A stretch of DNA of 64,000 nt from positions 806,001 to 870,000 of the forward strand of contig JAJEBY010000016.1 of the NCBI GenBank assembly GCA_022822305.1, given 5' to 3'. The DNA is from Anaerolineae bacterium. GTDB lineage: Bacteria; Chloroflexota; Anaerolineae; Aggregatilineales; Phototrophicaceae. Numbering within the stretch: the stretch's first letter is position 1; every line of letters starts with the position of its first letter. Under the pieces are notes generated by a model that had not been told where the DNA came from, made no database searches, and worked only from the letters and a program-made list of their open reading frames with translations. Shown piece by piece: positions 23,752 through 32,482 of the stretch. A program made the translations under genes and the position numbers.

Positions 23752-26700
23752 CTATGTCGCTCGCCTAACCCCGACACTAATCGTTTCGCCGCGGATATCG
23801 ATGTCGTTGCTCACGAAATCGTCAGTGATTATGTCGAAGCGCAGATCGTCCGCGAGAGTTTCCCGGCTGATATAGCCGCCGAACAATTGCATCACGGCGT
23901 CAACGGCGTCTGACGCATCGCAATATACAATCTCGATCCGGTCATCCAGATTGAAATCGGCGACTTTGCGCAGGTTTTGAATCCGGCGCACGAGTTCACG
24001 AGCCAGCCCCTCTTCTAGCAAATCGGATGACAGGCTGGTATCCAGTACGACCATATAGCCGCCGTCTTCAATCGCGCCGGCGGGAGTCTCGACCGAGACC
24101 TTGACTTCGCATTCTTCGTTGAGGATCTCAAAGGCCTTGCCATTCAATTCGAGCGCAATATTTTCGCCCGCCAGCAGCTGCTCGGCAAATGGGCGAACGA
24201 AGTCTTGTTCGCCATCGCGCAACGCCGCTTGAATGGCTTTGAAATCTCTCCCGAATTTGCGGCCCAGGAATCGCGGCAGCGGATTCAATGCGTAAACCGT
24301 GGTGGCCGAGAGCTTGTCCGCTTCGTCCGCGCCCATGACATCCAATGACTTCAGGTTGAGCTCGGACAAGATTAAGGGCTTGTACCGCTCGAGAATCGCT
24401 GATTCCGCGATATCCCGGAGCGCAAACTGAGCGCCGGCCAAGGGCTGCCGGACACCGATCTGCGCAGCATTGCGGGCCGCCAAACCAAGCCTGACCAATC
24501 GCTGCACCAGCGCCATTTCTTCGGTCAGCGCGTCATCCAGGAGCGCAGCATCGCAAGCCGGCCATGACGACAGGTGAACGCTCTCGGCGTTAGCGCTGTC
24601 TTGTTCGGCGACTAGATTGCGATAGATTTCTTCGCTCAAGAAGGGCATGGCCGGCGCGAGCAACTGCGCGAGGGTCGTCAGCACTTCATAGAGCGTCGCG
24701 TAGGCAGCCTGTTTGCTGTCATCAATGTCGCTTTTCCAGAAGCGCTCGCGGCTCAACCGCACGTACCAATTGCTAAGGCGCTCGACAAAGTCCTCGATCG
24801 GTCGCGTGGCGTTGGTCGCATCGTAGTTCTCGTAGGCCTCGGTGACCGTTCCGACTAGTTTGTGCAGTTCCGCCAAGAGCCAGCGATCCAGCAACTCCCG
24901 TTCCTCGGGCGGAGGCGCCGTTTGCGCCGGCGACCAGTCATCGATGTTGGCGTAGGTGACGAAGAAGCTGTAGGTATTCCACAACGTCGACCAGAACTTC
25001 TTGATAACGTCATTGACCAAGTCTTGCGAAAAGCGCCGCGGCTCACCCGGCGGGCCCGATGTATACGCCTGCCAGCGAAAGGCGTCGGCGCCGGAAAGTT
25101 CCAGGACATCCCAGGGATCGATCACGTTGCCTTTGCTGGTCGACATTTTCTGGCCGTTTTCGTCCAACATATGCCCAAGAGAGATCACATTCTTGAAGGC
25201 GACAGTCTCAAACAACATGGCCGCGATGGCGTGCAAGCTGTAAAACCAGCCGCGCGTCTGGTCGACGGCTTCGCAAATGTAATCGGCAGGATGCTGCTCC
25301 TCCAGCAAATCTCGGTTTTTCTGCGGAAAAGCCCATTGCGCTACTTGCATGGCGCCGCTATCGAACCAGACATCGATCACCTCTGGCACGCGCCGCATGA
25401 CGCCGCCCTTGCCGCTGGGGTTTTCGAATGTGACGTCATCCACATAGGGCCGGTGCAAATCCAACTCGCTCAAGTCGTCGCCCGCAAGTTCGCTAAGCTC
25501 GTCGATGCTGCCGACGCAGATCATGTCTCCAGTGTCTTCGTCAACCCAGACCGGCAGCGGCGTCCCCCAATAGCGTTCCCGACCCAAAGACCACTCTTTC
25601 AGGTCTTCGAGCCAGTTGCCGAAGCGCCCGTCTTTCAGATGATCCGGCACCCAGTTGATGGTCTGATTCAGATCGATCATCTGCTGCTTGTACTCGAGGG
25701 TGTTGATGAACCAGGTCTCGCGCGCAAAATACATCAGCGGCGCATCGTCGCGCCAGTTATGCGGATACGAGTGTTCGTAGCGCTCGTGACGATACATCAG
25801 GCCGCGCTCGGTCAAATCGCTGATGATCTCGTCGTCAGCATCTTTGAACCACAAGCCGCGAAAGTTCGTGCAGGCGTCGACAAAGCAGCCGCTCTCGTCC
25901 ACGGTGATCAGCACGGGCAGGTCATGTTTTCGCCCAGTCTCGAGATCATCGACGCCATAGGCGGGCGCCGTGTGCACAATACCGGTGCCGTCCGCCGTGC
26001 TGACGTAATCCGCCGGCACCACATAGGCGTAGTCTTGCTCGACCGGCAAAAAGGCATAAAGCGGGAGGTAGCGCCATCCCAGCAAATCCGCGCCTTTCAG
26101 CCGCGCAACGATCTTGTAATCAATATCCTGGTTCAGCACCTCATCCATCAGGTCCGCCGCCAGAATCAGCTGTTCTACGCCTTCGCCGTCAGCCGTTGGA
26201 CCTTCGACTTGCACGTAGTCCACGTCTTCGCCGACGGCCAGCGCCGCATTGGCTGGCAGCGTCCAAGGCGTTGTCGTCCACGCCAGCAGATAGACGCCCG
26301 GTTTGTCTTTCACGGGAAAGCGCACATACACGCTGGGATCGACAATGGTTTTGTATCCCAGCGACACCTCGTGGCTGCTGAGCGGCGTTCCCGATGTCGG
26401 GCTGTAGGGAACCACTTTGTAGCCGCGGTAGAGCAGCCCTTTGTCCCAAAATTGTTTCAGGATCCACCAGACGCTTTCGATGTACTCATTGGAAAAAGTG
26501 ACGTAAGCATCATCGAGGTTCACCCAGAAGGCGATGCGATCGGTGAACTTCTCCCATTCGGTGATGTGACGAAACACGGTCGAACGGCACTTCTCGTTGA
26601 ATTCGGCGACGCCGTAGGCTTCGATCTGACTCTTGTCGTCGAATCCAAGTTCCTTTTCGACTGCGATTTCAACAGGCAACCCATGCGTATCCCATCCGCC

Positions 26701-26955
26701 CCGGCGCAGGCAATAATAGCCATTCATCACCTTGTAGCGCGGGAACATATCTTTGAAGGCGCGGGCAAGCACATGATGGCTGGCTGGCTTGCCATTGGCC
26801 GTAGGCGGACCTTCATAAAACACGTAGCGCGGGGCATCTTCACGGCCCTCGGTCGTGCGTTCAAATATGCGATTGAAGCGCCAGAAATCGAGCTGCCTCA
26901 TTTCCAGCCGATTGATGACGTCGCTATTGACTTTCGAATTCACTGCTCTAAACAT
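23752..26955 (-). CDS. ileS: Isoleucyl-tRNA synthetase (type 2, eukaryote-like)
   Basis: A 1067-residue class I synthetase that charges tRNA-Ile. The length and the motif GPPTANGKPASHHVLARAFKD put it in the IleRS2 group, in which HIGH usually reads PGIHH; here it is PASHH. The second signature is KMSTSKGN. The CP1 editing domain lies at about 180-390 (WTTTPWTLPANAALAV), the WFDSGAMQVAQW tRNA/zinc region near 540, and the anticodon-binding and C-terminal domains after about 690. IleRS2 forms are typically less sensitive to mupirocin, which is family knowledge and not shown here. It is the last gene on this minus-strand stretch, preceded by a 237-bp structured leader and followed by a terminator. 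Confidence 0.96.
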   Translation of the reverse strand: MFRAVNSKVNSDVINRLEMRQLDFWRFNRIFERTTEGREDAPRYVFYEGPPTANGKPASHHVLARAFKDMFPRYKVMNGYYCLRRGGWDTHGLPVEIAVEKELGFDDKSQIEAYGVAEFNEKCRSTVFRHITEWEKFTDRIAFWVNLDDAYVTFSNEYIESVWWILKQFWDKGLLYRGYKVVPYSPTSGTPLSSHEVSLGYKTIVDPSVYVRFPVKDKPGVYLLAWTTTPWTLPANAALAVGEDVDYVQVEGPTADGEGVEQLILAADLMDEVLNQDIDYKIVARLKGADLLGWRYLPLYAFLPVEQDYAYVVPADYVSTADGTGIVHTAPAYGVDDLETGRKHDLPVLITVDESGCFVDACTNFRGLWFKDADDEIISDLTERGLMYRHERYEHSYPHNWRDDAPLMYFARETWFINTLEYKQQMIDLNQTINWVPDHLKDGRFGNWLEDLKEWSLGRERYWGTPLPVWVDEDTGDMICVGSIDELSELAGDDLSELDLHRPYVDDVTFENPSGKGGVMRRVPEVIDVWFDSGAMQVAQWAFPQKNRDLLEEQHPADYICEAVDQTRGWFYSLHAIAAMLFETVAFKNVISLGHMLDENGQKMSTSKGNVIDPWDVLELSGADAFRWQAYTSGPPGEPRRFSQDLVNDVIKKFWSTLWNTYSFFVTYANIDDWSPAQTAPPPEERELLDRWLLAELHKLVGTVTEAYENYDATNATRPIEDFVERLSNWYVRLSRERFWKSDIDDSKQAAYATLYEVLTTLAQLLAPAMPFLSEEIYRNLVAEQDSANAESVHLSSWPACDAALLDDALTEEMALVQRLVRLGLAARNAAQIGVRQPLAGAQFALRDIAESAILERYKPLILSELNLKSLDVMGADEADKLSATTVYALNPLPRFLGRKFGRDFKAIQAALRDGEQDFVRPFAEQLLAGENIALELNGKAFEILNEECEVKVSVETPAGAIEDGGYMVVLDTSLSSDLLEEGLARELVRRIQNLRKVADFNLDDRIEIVYCDASDAVDAVMQLFGGYISRETLADDLRFDIITDDFVSNDIDIRGETISVGVRRAT

Positions 26956-27192
26956 GCGGTCTCATCTCTCCCAGTTATTGATACGAATCGGCAAAGCCTT
27001 GAATCGGAGCATTCCGCTCCATATTCGCATCAACATGGCAATGACCCGCGGTGCGTGCAGCTTGCGCGGCGACACCACGTATCCACCTCCTCAACAGCTA
27101 GGAAATCCGGAGAAATTATGGCGTATGTCAACCTATTGCGAAAGGGTTAAATGGAGCGCAGGCGGTGGCCGCGTATCGCGAAACCTGCGAAT
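26956..27192 (-). promoter_or_regulatory. Structured leader region of ileS
   Basis: Read on the minus strand, the 237 bp before ileS fold well by eye. The last 75 nt contain a 9-bp outer helix (GATGCGAAT with ATTCGTATC, one G-U) enclosing GGAGC-GGAAT-GCTCC and GGC-TTT-GCC hairpins, a three-way junction ending just before the SD region. Further up, CCGCG and CGCGG arms pair around a nonamer GCACCGCGG that resembles part of a T-box core. The UGG bases that would bind the tRNA end are not there, so a T-box is not claimed. A CATAAT at about 27116 could be a -10, but the promoter is unclear. Confidence 0.35.
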
Positions 27193-27999
27193 CTAAGCGC
27201 TTGGGACTCGCGGCTGCATCCGCACTACAAGCTCGCCGAGTTTCCTGCCGTAGGGCGTCCCGGCGTATTTCGCCGCTTCGTCTTGCCAGAGTGACAAATG
27301 GCGCGCAAGTTCCGGCGCTGGAGGAGGATCGCACAGTCCCGCCATAGATTGGCAAATCTTGGCCAGCGCGACTTTCTCAGGTTCATCGGATTGTCCCGCG
27401 CAGAATCGGGAAAAGTGCTCCATTGCCAAACCCGGCTCGCCATTCATGAATCGTGCCAGCCCGATGTCGAAATGCGCTAGCGCCGGCGCGCCGCTTGCCA
27501 GCGCTTGCTCCAATTCGTCTGCTGCCGCGCCGAACCTCCCAGCCACGAGATACAGCTTGCCGGCGGCGTAGAGCGCGTAGTGATAATCAGGTTTCAGTTG
27601 CAGCGCGCGCTGCAGCGTCCGCTGACTCAGCTCGAGCTCGCCCAGATGTCGATACGTATTGCCGAGCAGCACAAGCGCGTCGACGGATGCCCGGCCGGAT
27701 TCGGGGATTTGCTCCAGGATTCTGCGAGCGGAAACATAGTCCGCTGCTACAAAATGCCGCTGCGCCTGATGGTAGGGCGAGATCGCCCGGCGATTGCCCC
27801 AGAAGAAGATCAGCTGCACAGTCAGCAGCAAGCCAAAGGCGCCAAAACGGGCGGGCAGCAGAAGATCCCTAGGGCCATCAATTCCCAGCCAGAACAACAG
27901 CAGCAGCAAGGTTATGGCGATTCCCAAGGAGAGTTTGGAAGCTGGATCCCAGGCGTGGAATCGCTGACGCCAATCGCGAAAGAAGTAGCGAAAAATCAT
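27193..27999 (-). CDS. Membrane-anchored TPR protein (third of three)
   Basis: A 268-residue protein with two N-terminal membrane segments (about 24-42 and 52-70), then TPR-type helical pairs from about 75 to 215 (ALVLLGNTYRHLGELELSQRTLQRALQLKPD is the clearest). TPR domains bind proteins and have no enzymatic role. The start overlaps the upstream TPR gene by 4 bp (ATGA), implying translational coupling. The three TPR genes share the same plan of two TMs followed by TPRs and are probably duplicates. They may form a membrane scaffold; partners are unknown. Confidence 0.8.
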   Translation of the reverse strand: MIFRYFFRDWRQRFHAWDPASKLSLGIAITLLLLLFWLGIDGPRDLLLPARFGAFGLLLTVQLIFFWGNRRAISPYHQAQRHFVAADYVSARRILEQIPESGRASVDALVLLGNTYRHLGELELSQRTLQRALQLKPDYHYALYAAGKLYLVAGRFGAAADELEQALASGAPALAHFDIGLARFMNGEPGLAMEHFSRFCAGQSDEPEKVALAKICQSMAGLCDPPPAPELARHLSLWQDEAAKYAGTPYGRKLGELVVRMQPRVPSA

Positions 28000-28883
28000 T
28001 TCTGAAGTTGCGTCTTCATTTCGCTTTCGGCGATGGCTTGCTCGATTTGCTCGATTTCATAGTTCAGCAGGCTGCCGTAAGCGGTACCCTCCAGTGCCCT
28101 GAGGGTCGATTTCCAGGCATCCAGTCCGTGACTGGTGGTGATCATGCGCTCGGTAGCGGCGGCCGCCTGCTCTCGCTCGCCAGTCTTTGAAAAGTGCCGC
28201 GACAGATAATAGTTCACGCGCACGCTGTACATGGATGGCATGGAGTAAAGCGCCGCGTGTTTGAAGGATTCGATAGCCGAAGCATGTTCACCCGCCAGCT
28301 GCTGTACAAATCCGAGTTCCGCCCAAATGATTGGCTGGTCCGGCGAGATTTGAGCGGCGGTTTGCAAGGCGATGGCCGCTTCGCCGTAGCTCGCCTGCAT
28401 TCGATAGCCATTGGCCAAGGTCATATAAGCGCCGGCGTTGCCTGGGAACATCTGCACCGCGCGATCGGCCGTTTCTTGGGCTTTCGCCAACTGGCCGTTG
28501 TAGGCGTAGGCGCTGGTCAACAGCATGAGCAAATCCGGCGTGATCTTGCCGCCAGCCAGCACACGCTCCATCAATTGGATCGCTTGAGGAAATTGCAGCT
28601 TTTGCATCAACCGATAGGCTTCTCCATAGCCGGCGCCATATTGACGCGATTGGCGAGCCAACAAGATGCCGACCAGGAGGAAACCCAGCAGGATCATTGA
28701 TGCCGAAAGGCATAAGCCTGCCAGCGACAGTTGCGCGACTGGCGACAAATAGGGATCAAGCGGCTGGGTCATCCCGTCCGCGAATTCGATGACCACGCCC
28801 AGAACAAAAACGACCAAACCCAGCGCGGCCAAACCCACCGAAATGAATACCGCGATCCAGGCGATCAAGCGGCGCAGCGACAT
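27996..28883 (-). CDS. Membrane-anchored TPR protein (second of three)
   Basis: A 295-residue relative of its two neighbours. Two N-terminal membrane segments (about 10-32 and 50-75) are followed by TPR repeats from about 90 to 270 (for example ITPDLLMLLTSAYAYNGQLAKAQETADRAVQMFP). Its ATG overlaps the stop of the upstream gene by one base, and its stop overlaps the downstream start by four. The C-terminus is acidic and helical (YEIEQIEQAIAESE). No signal for export of the TPR part is evident. Given the two TMs, the repeats are probably cytosolic. Confidence 0.8.
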   Translation of the reverse strand: MSLRRLIAWIAVFISVGLAALGLVVFVLGVVIEFADGMTQPLDPYLSPVAQLSLAGLCLSASMILLGFLLVGILLARQSRQYGAGYGEAYRLMQKLQFPQAIQLMERVLAGGKITPDLLMLLTSAYAYNGQLAKAQETADRAVQMFPGNAGAYMTLANGYRMQASYGEAAIALQTAAQISPDQPIIWAELGFVQQLAGEHASAIESFKHAALYSMPSMYSVRVNYYLSRHFSKTGEREQAAAATERMITTSHGLDAWKSTLRALEGTAYGSLLNYEIEQIEQAIAESEMKTQLQK

Positions 28884-29884
28884 CAGAGCGCCTCCGCCAT
28901 CAATGCGGAAAGCTGTTTCTCGCCGCCTAACAAGGCGCGGGCGAGTTCGATATCATCTTGCAGCACTTCACGCAGGGCCGCCGCCTCGTCCGCGCGCATG
29001 ATCACCTGCCACTCTTCCAGTCCAGCTTTCTCCCGCTTGATGGCCTCAAGCGCTTCCTGCGCTTTGATCTCGTCACCCAGTCTCGCGTTGGCGCGGAGCA
29101 GATACAACTGCACCAGCAATCGGTGACGAGAATCTGGTATCTTCGACTCCAAGGCAGACTGCAGGTGCCGCACCGCGTTTGCGCTGTCTCCCAGGCGATC
29201 TTCAATCATGCCAAGGTTGTAGGCGGCCACCCACTCGTCCGGAGCCAATTCGTAAGCCTTTTGCGCCGCCTCAAGCGCTTGCTCAAAGTTGCGGGCCTGC
29301 AACTCGACTTCCGCCAATCCATTATATGCCACTGCCTGTTGATCGTCCAATTCGATCATGCGGCGGTAATCGCGCCGGGCCAAATGCAAGTTGCCGGCCA
29401 GGCGATGCAGCTCGGCGCGAAAGCGATAATGCTCGGCAAGGTCCGGCTGTTGCTTGATCTGGGCATTCATCTCGCTGATGGCGTTTGCATGATCTCCCTT
29501 GCGCATGGCTTTGATCGCGCGTCGGTAGTGCCTGGACGCGCCGCCACTATTGAAGACAAAGATGCCGGCTACGATCCAGCCGATGCCGGCGCCGACGAAC
29601 AATCCAGTCAAATGCGGAAACACTAGCGATGCGATGAATATTGCAAGGACGGCGGGCACAATTATCGCCAGCCAACGCAATCGTTCTTCGCGCGGCAATC
29701 GCCCAAGAATCAGGTACGCCGCGCCGACAATGAAGACAAGCAGCAAGATCGTCTGCGCGGTGGTTGCCCAAGCCTGATCCGCGATGAAGCCCAATGCCAA
29801 ACTGGCCAGACCCGTGATTCCCAACAAAGCCAAGAATGCCTTGAAGCGTCGAGGACCCAAGAATATCTGAAAGCGCCCGATCAT
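28883..29884 (-). CDS. Membrane-anchored TPR protein (first of three)
   Basis: A 333-residue protein with about four hydrophobic segments in the first 120 residues (near 15-33, 38-57, 70-88 and 92-110), then TPR repeats from about 120 to 310 (LAEHYRFRAELHRLAGNLHLARRDYRRMIELDD is typical). It opens the run of three TPR genes, 39 bp after the unknown protein gene at 29924. It has more TM segments than its two paralogues, so it may be the anchor of a complex. No enzymatic motif is seen. Confidence 0.8.
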   Translation of the reverse strand: MIGRFQIFLGPRRFKAFLALLGITGLASLALGFIADQAWATTAQTILLLVFIVGAAYLILGRLPREERLRWLAIIVPAVLAIFIASLVFPHLTGLFVGAGIGWIVAGIFVFNSGGASRHYRRAIKAMRKGDHANAISEMNAQIKQQPDLAEHYRFRAELHRLAGNLHLARRDYRRMIELDDQQAVAYNGLAEVELQARNFEQALEAAQKAYELAPDEWVAAYNLGMIEDRLGDSANAVRHLQSALESKIPDSRHRLLVQLYLLRANARLGDEIKAQEALEAIKREKAGLEEWQVIMRADEAAALREVLQDDIELARALLGGEKQLSALMAEAL

Positions 29885-29923
29885 GAAGCCGTCTCGCCAG
29901 TCTGAGCTTGAAAAAATGCTAGT

Positions 29924-30628
29924 TTAGTTACGATGCGCATAATCTCTGATTGACACAATAAATTCATCTCGTTTATACGAATTGACGCGTTTGACCACAA
30001 TGTTGTTTTGGTCCACCCAATAAGACACGGCTTTATCGTGATAGCGATAGCGTCTGGCCCTCAGCGCCTTCCCGCCTAATGAGATACACTCTTCGCCCAA
30101 GGATTCTACCGGCGATATGATCTCGCGCGTTACCCCGGGGAACAGCTGCGCGTGCTCGAACATGGGCACAAAGACCTTAACCGGCGATTCAAAATACCTT
30201 GCCAGCGCCCCGAGAACGCTCCCGCGCAAGGCCAATAGGGGGATGTCGACCAAGCCGTCCGTGGCGAATTCGCGCTCAAGATATCGACGATCCCCGCCAT
30301 TCATCGCGTATCCGACTTGCAGCGTGTCCTCTTCAATCTGATACGTGGCGGCAAGCGTCTTGATTCCGCCGGGGGAATCGCGACTCTCATAGCGGATGTC
30401 AATTCGCATCAACTGATCGTCGGCGCCCAGCAGCGCCTCGGCCAATATCGACTTGCCTTCTTCCGCCCAGGCGTCCAGATCGATACGGACAAACCGGCTC
30501 TGGTCGCCAAGTTCGTGGATGGTCCACGATTCACGCTTTTGCAGCGTTTCGCCATTCTTGAGAAAACTGTAGCGGCCGCTGGCCAGGAATCTTTCGTGCG
30601 CTTGCACGACATGCAAGTAGCGCATCAA
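29924..30628 (-). CDS. Unrecognised 234-residue protein
   Basis: No family is recognised. It is soluble and mostly beta by its pattern, with phrases such as RYSFLKNGETLQKRESWTIHEL and IRYESRDSPGGIKTLAATYQIEEDTLQVGY that resemble lipocalin-like or DUF3108-like antiparallel barrels, but this is only a visual resemblance. There is no signal peptide, TM or Cys-rich motif. Its ATG overlaps the stop of the alaX gene by 4 bp, and the TPR genes follow. The coupling suggests a steady ratio with AlaX, though nothing points to a shared function. Confidence 0.7.
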   Translation of the reverse strand: MMRYLHVVQAHERFLASGRYSFLKNGETLQKRESWTIHELGDQSRFVRIDLDAWAEEGKSILAEALLGADDQLMRIDIRYESRDSPGGIKTLAATYQIEEDTLQVGYAMNGGDRRYLEREFATDGLVDIPLLALRGSVLGALARYFESPVKVFVPMFEHAQLFPGVTREIISPVESLGEECISLGGKALRARRYRYHDKAVSYWVDQNNIVVKRVNSYKRDEFIVSIRDYAHRN

Positions 30629-31332
30629 TCACCGATTTCCACATATAGACGTTTGTTGATCCCGCCCTTGCTCTTGTATTTGCTGATGCGGATTGAGCCC
30701 ACCTCGCGTGTATTGGCCACGTGAGTGCCACCATCGGCCTGTAAATCCAAGCCAACAATTTCGACAGTGCGCACTTCGGTGATGCCTTCGGGCAAGAGGT
30801 TTATCTTGGTCCGAATGAGATCGGGGATTTGAAATGCCACGTCGCGCGGCACGATCGCTATCTTGACATCACGAGCGGCGTCGACTTCCTGATTGATTTT
30901 CTTTTCGATCTCAACGACCACTTCCGGCGCCAACCTCTCGAACTCGAAATCCATGCGACCCGAAAGAATATCCATGTTGCCGCCGGTCACGCTGGCCTGA
31001 TAGTCCCGCCAAATGACGCCGCAAAGCACATGCATCGCGGTGTGCGTTCGCATGATCTTGTAACGCCGCTCCCAGTCAATTTCCCCGGCAACACGACTGC
31101 CAAGCGCCGGCAAGTCGCCGTCAATGATATGCCAGTCGCCGCGCGCGACTTTCTTGATTTGATACGCATTGCCGTCCGAGCGGAGTATGCCGGTATCGCA
31201 CAGCTGGCCGCCACCACCGGGATAGAAGGCCGTGCAATCCAACTGAATGCCGTTCTTTTCGTGATCGAGCGCAGTCACCTCCGCAGTGAATTCTCGCAGA
31301 TAACTATCCCGCAGATACAGCTTAGCCGTCAT
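30625..31332 (-). CDS. Alanyl-tRNA editing protein AlaX (medium form)
   Basis: A 235-residue stand-alone homologue of the AlaRS editing domain. It hydrolyses Ser (or Gly) wrongly attached to tRNA-Ala. The N-terminal beta domain holds TAFYPGGGGQLCDTG, typical of AlaX-M. The zinc/catalytic pair is in MRTHTAMHVLCG (HxxxH). The second metal motif reads DLQADGGTHVANTREVG, with Asp where many members have Cys of CGGTH. The C-terminal SIRISKYKSKGGINKRLY closes the domain. It overlaps its neighbours on both sides by 4 bp, in a run of acetyltransferases, unknown and TPR genes leading to ileS. Confidence 0.9.
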   Translation of the reverse strand: MTAKLYLRDSYLREFTAEVTALDHEKNGIQLDCTAFYPGGGGQLCDTGILRSDGNAYQIKKVARGDWHIIDGDLPALGSRVAGEIDWERRYKIMRTHTAMHVLCGVIWRDYQASVTGGNMDILSGRMDFEFERLAPEVVVEIEKKINQEVDAARDVKIAIVPRDVAFQIPDLIRTKINLLPEGITEVRTVEIVGLDLQADGGTHVANTREVGSIRISKYKSKGGINKRLYVEIGD

Positions 31333-31811
31333 CGGTCTTCTCCCGCCAGCTCCGCGCGCATGCGCAGCATTGTGGTCGTCGCGCCGAATGAACGCCAGAA
31401 CGCAATCGCCTCGGCATTGTTCGCGCTAACATGCCATTCGAAGTGTCTCACGTCTTGTGATCGAAACCAGATCATCATGCGTTCAATCAGCTTTCGCCCC
31501 CAGCCATGCCGACGATAATTTGATGAGACAAAAATATCGGCAAGCAGACCGCTGCGAAACGGTTCGAATACGTCAGTGGTAATGTCGGCAATCATTGCCA
31601 AGGCGTAGGCAATAATCTGGCGATCGATTTCCGCCACAAGCACATGCGTCAATGGATCTGCCAGCCACTGTTCAATTCGTCCCGCGTACATTTTTGCGCC
31701 CGCTGGATTGGGCCGGAACATTTGCGGATCAAAGGCCCGATGGTATTGCACCATTTCCAGCCACAGCTCGCCGATTGAGTCACAGTCTTCAAAGCCGGCC
31801 AATCGAATCAT
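31329..31811 (-). CDS. GNAT family N-acetyltransferase
   Basis: A 160-residue GNAT enzyme that transfers an acetyl group from acetyl-CoA to an unidentified substrate. The acetyl-CoA motif is in FVSSNYRRHGWGRKLIERMM (R-x-x-G-x-G/A type), followed by the HVSANNAEAIAFWRSFGA motif common in this family. The ATG at 31811 is preferred over the track start because it forms a 4-bp ATGA overlap with the upstream gene and begins the domain directly (MIRLAGFEDCDSIGELW). Confidence 0.88.
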   Translation of the reverse strand: MIRLAGFEDCDSIGELWLEMVQYHRAFDPQMFRPNPAGAKMYAGRIEQWLADPLTHVLVAEIDRQIIAYALAMIADITTDVFEPFRSGLLADIFVSSNYRRHGWGRKLIERMMIWFRSQDVRHFEWHVSANNAEAIAFWRSFGATTTMLRMRAELAGEDR

Positions 31812-32275
31812 ACATTTAACCAGTGCTGGACGAATCGATGCCGCCCGCCTTGAGCGCGCCAAAAGGCCGTCTCCACGGGATAATGCGCGGGCACGTCTAC
31901 CGTCAAGACATGGATTTCTCTTGAGCGCAGCCAGTCTCGCGCTCGCTTCAATAGGGCGCTGCCCAAACCCGAATGAGACTGGTGCAAATCGAGCGCCATA
32001 TCCTGCACGCTTCCTACCCGATTTGGATCTTGACCCGGGATTCCCGCAACCACGGATACCGTCAAATATCCCGCAAATGCCGTATCTGCAAATGCCACAA
32101 GGAACGCGGTCTGCTCATCAATGAGCCAAGTCCTTGCGCGGGCTAACCAAACTGCGCGGCTGTCCGGCGCCGGTCGGCAATGGCGATCTGTCAGTTGGAG
32201 CATAGCCAGCCGATCTTGCCAAAGCGACGCCGCTTGCGGGAGATCCTCTTCGACTGCCTGGCGAACAACGATCAT
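31808..32275 (-). CDS. GNAT family N-acetyltransferase
   Basis: A 155-residue GNAT domain beginning at the ATG at 32275 (MIVVRQAVEEDLPQAASLW). The track's ORF is 138 codons longer, but that part lies opposite the promoter and start of the plus-strand TPR gene and shows no domain. Motif A is QSHSGLGSALLKRARDWL and the late strand VDVPAHYPVETAFWRAQGG. It opens the minus-strand run of coupled genes (GNAT, GNAT, AlaX, unknown, TPR trio). An ATG at 32311 is another possible start. Confidence 0.82.
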   Translation of the reverse strand: MIVVRQAVEEDLPQAASLWQDRLAMLQLTDRHCRPAPDSRAVWLARARTWLIDEQTAFLVAFADTAFAGYLTVSVVAGIPGQDPNRVGSVQDMALDLHQSHSGLGSALLKRARDWLRSREIHVLTVDVPAHYPVETAFWRAQGGRHRFVQHWLNV

Positions 32276-32482
32276 TTGAGATTCATACGCCCAAATCACG
32301 AGTAGCATATCATCGGCAAAATCCACAGACAAGCCAAGATGCGGCATCAGGGGCGCTCGGTGCTGAACGGCTTGAACATGGCAATTGTAGCGAACTGCAA
32401 AAAATGCAGTAGAATATTGGATACGCTGCCTATTGATCGCGGCGCGAGCCGATTGCGGCTTTCGTCGAAGAAAGGAAATCCC

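Noticed and set aside
27020-27090. T-box riboswitch before ileS
   Set aside because: GCACCGCGG resembles part of the T-box core, but the UGGN acceptor-binding bases and a terminator or clear sequestrator are missing.
24862-27150. 762-codon plus-strand ORF opposite ileS
   Set aside because: It lies wholly antisense to a full IleRS with all motifs, has no domain, and its composition (many Val, His, Arg and Gln) is that of a reversed GC-rich gene.
30625-32275. Toxin-antitoxin module from small overlapping genes and GNAT proteins
   Set aside because: The GNATs lack an adjacent DUF1778/RHH antitoxin, and AlaX and TPR genes continue the run, which reads as a housekeeping operon.
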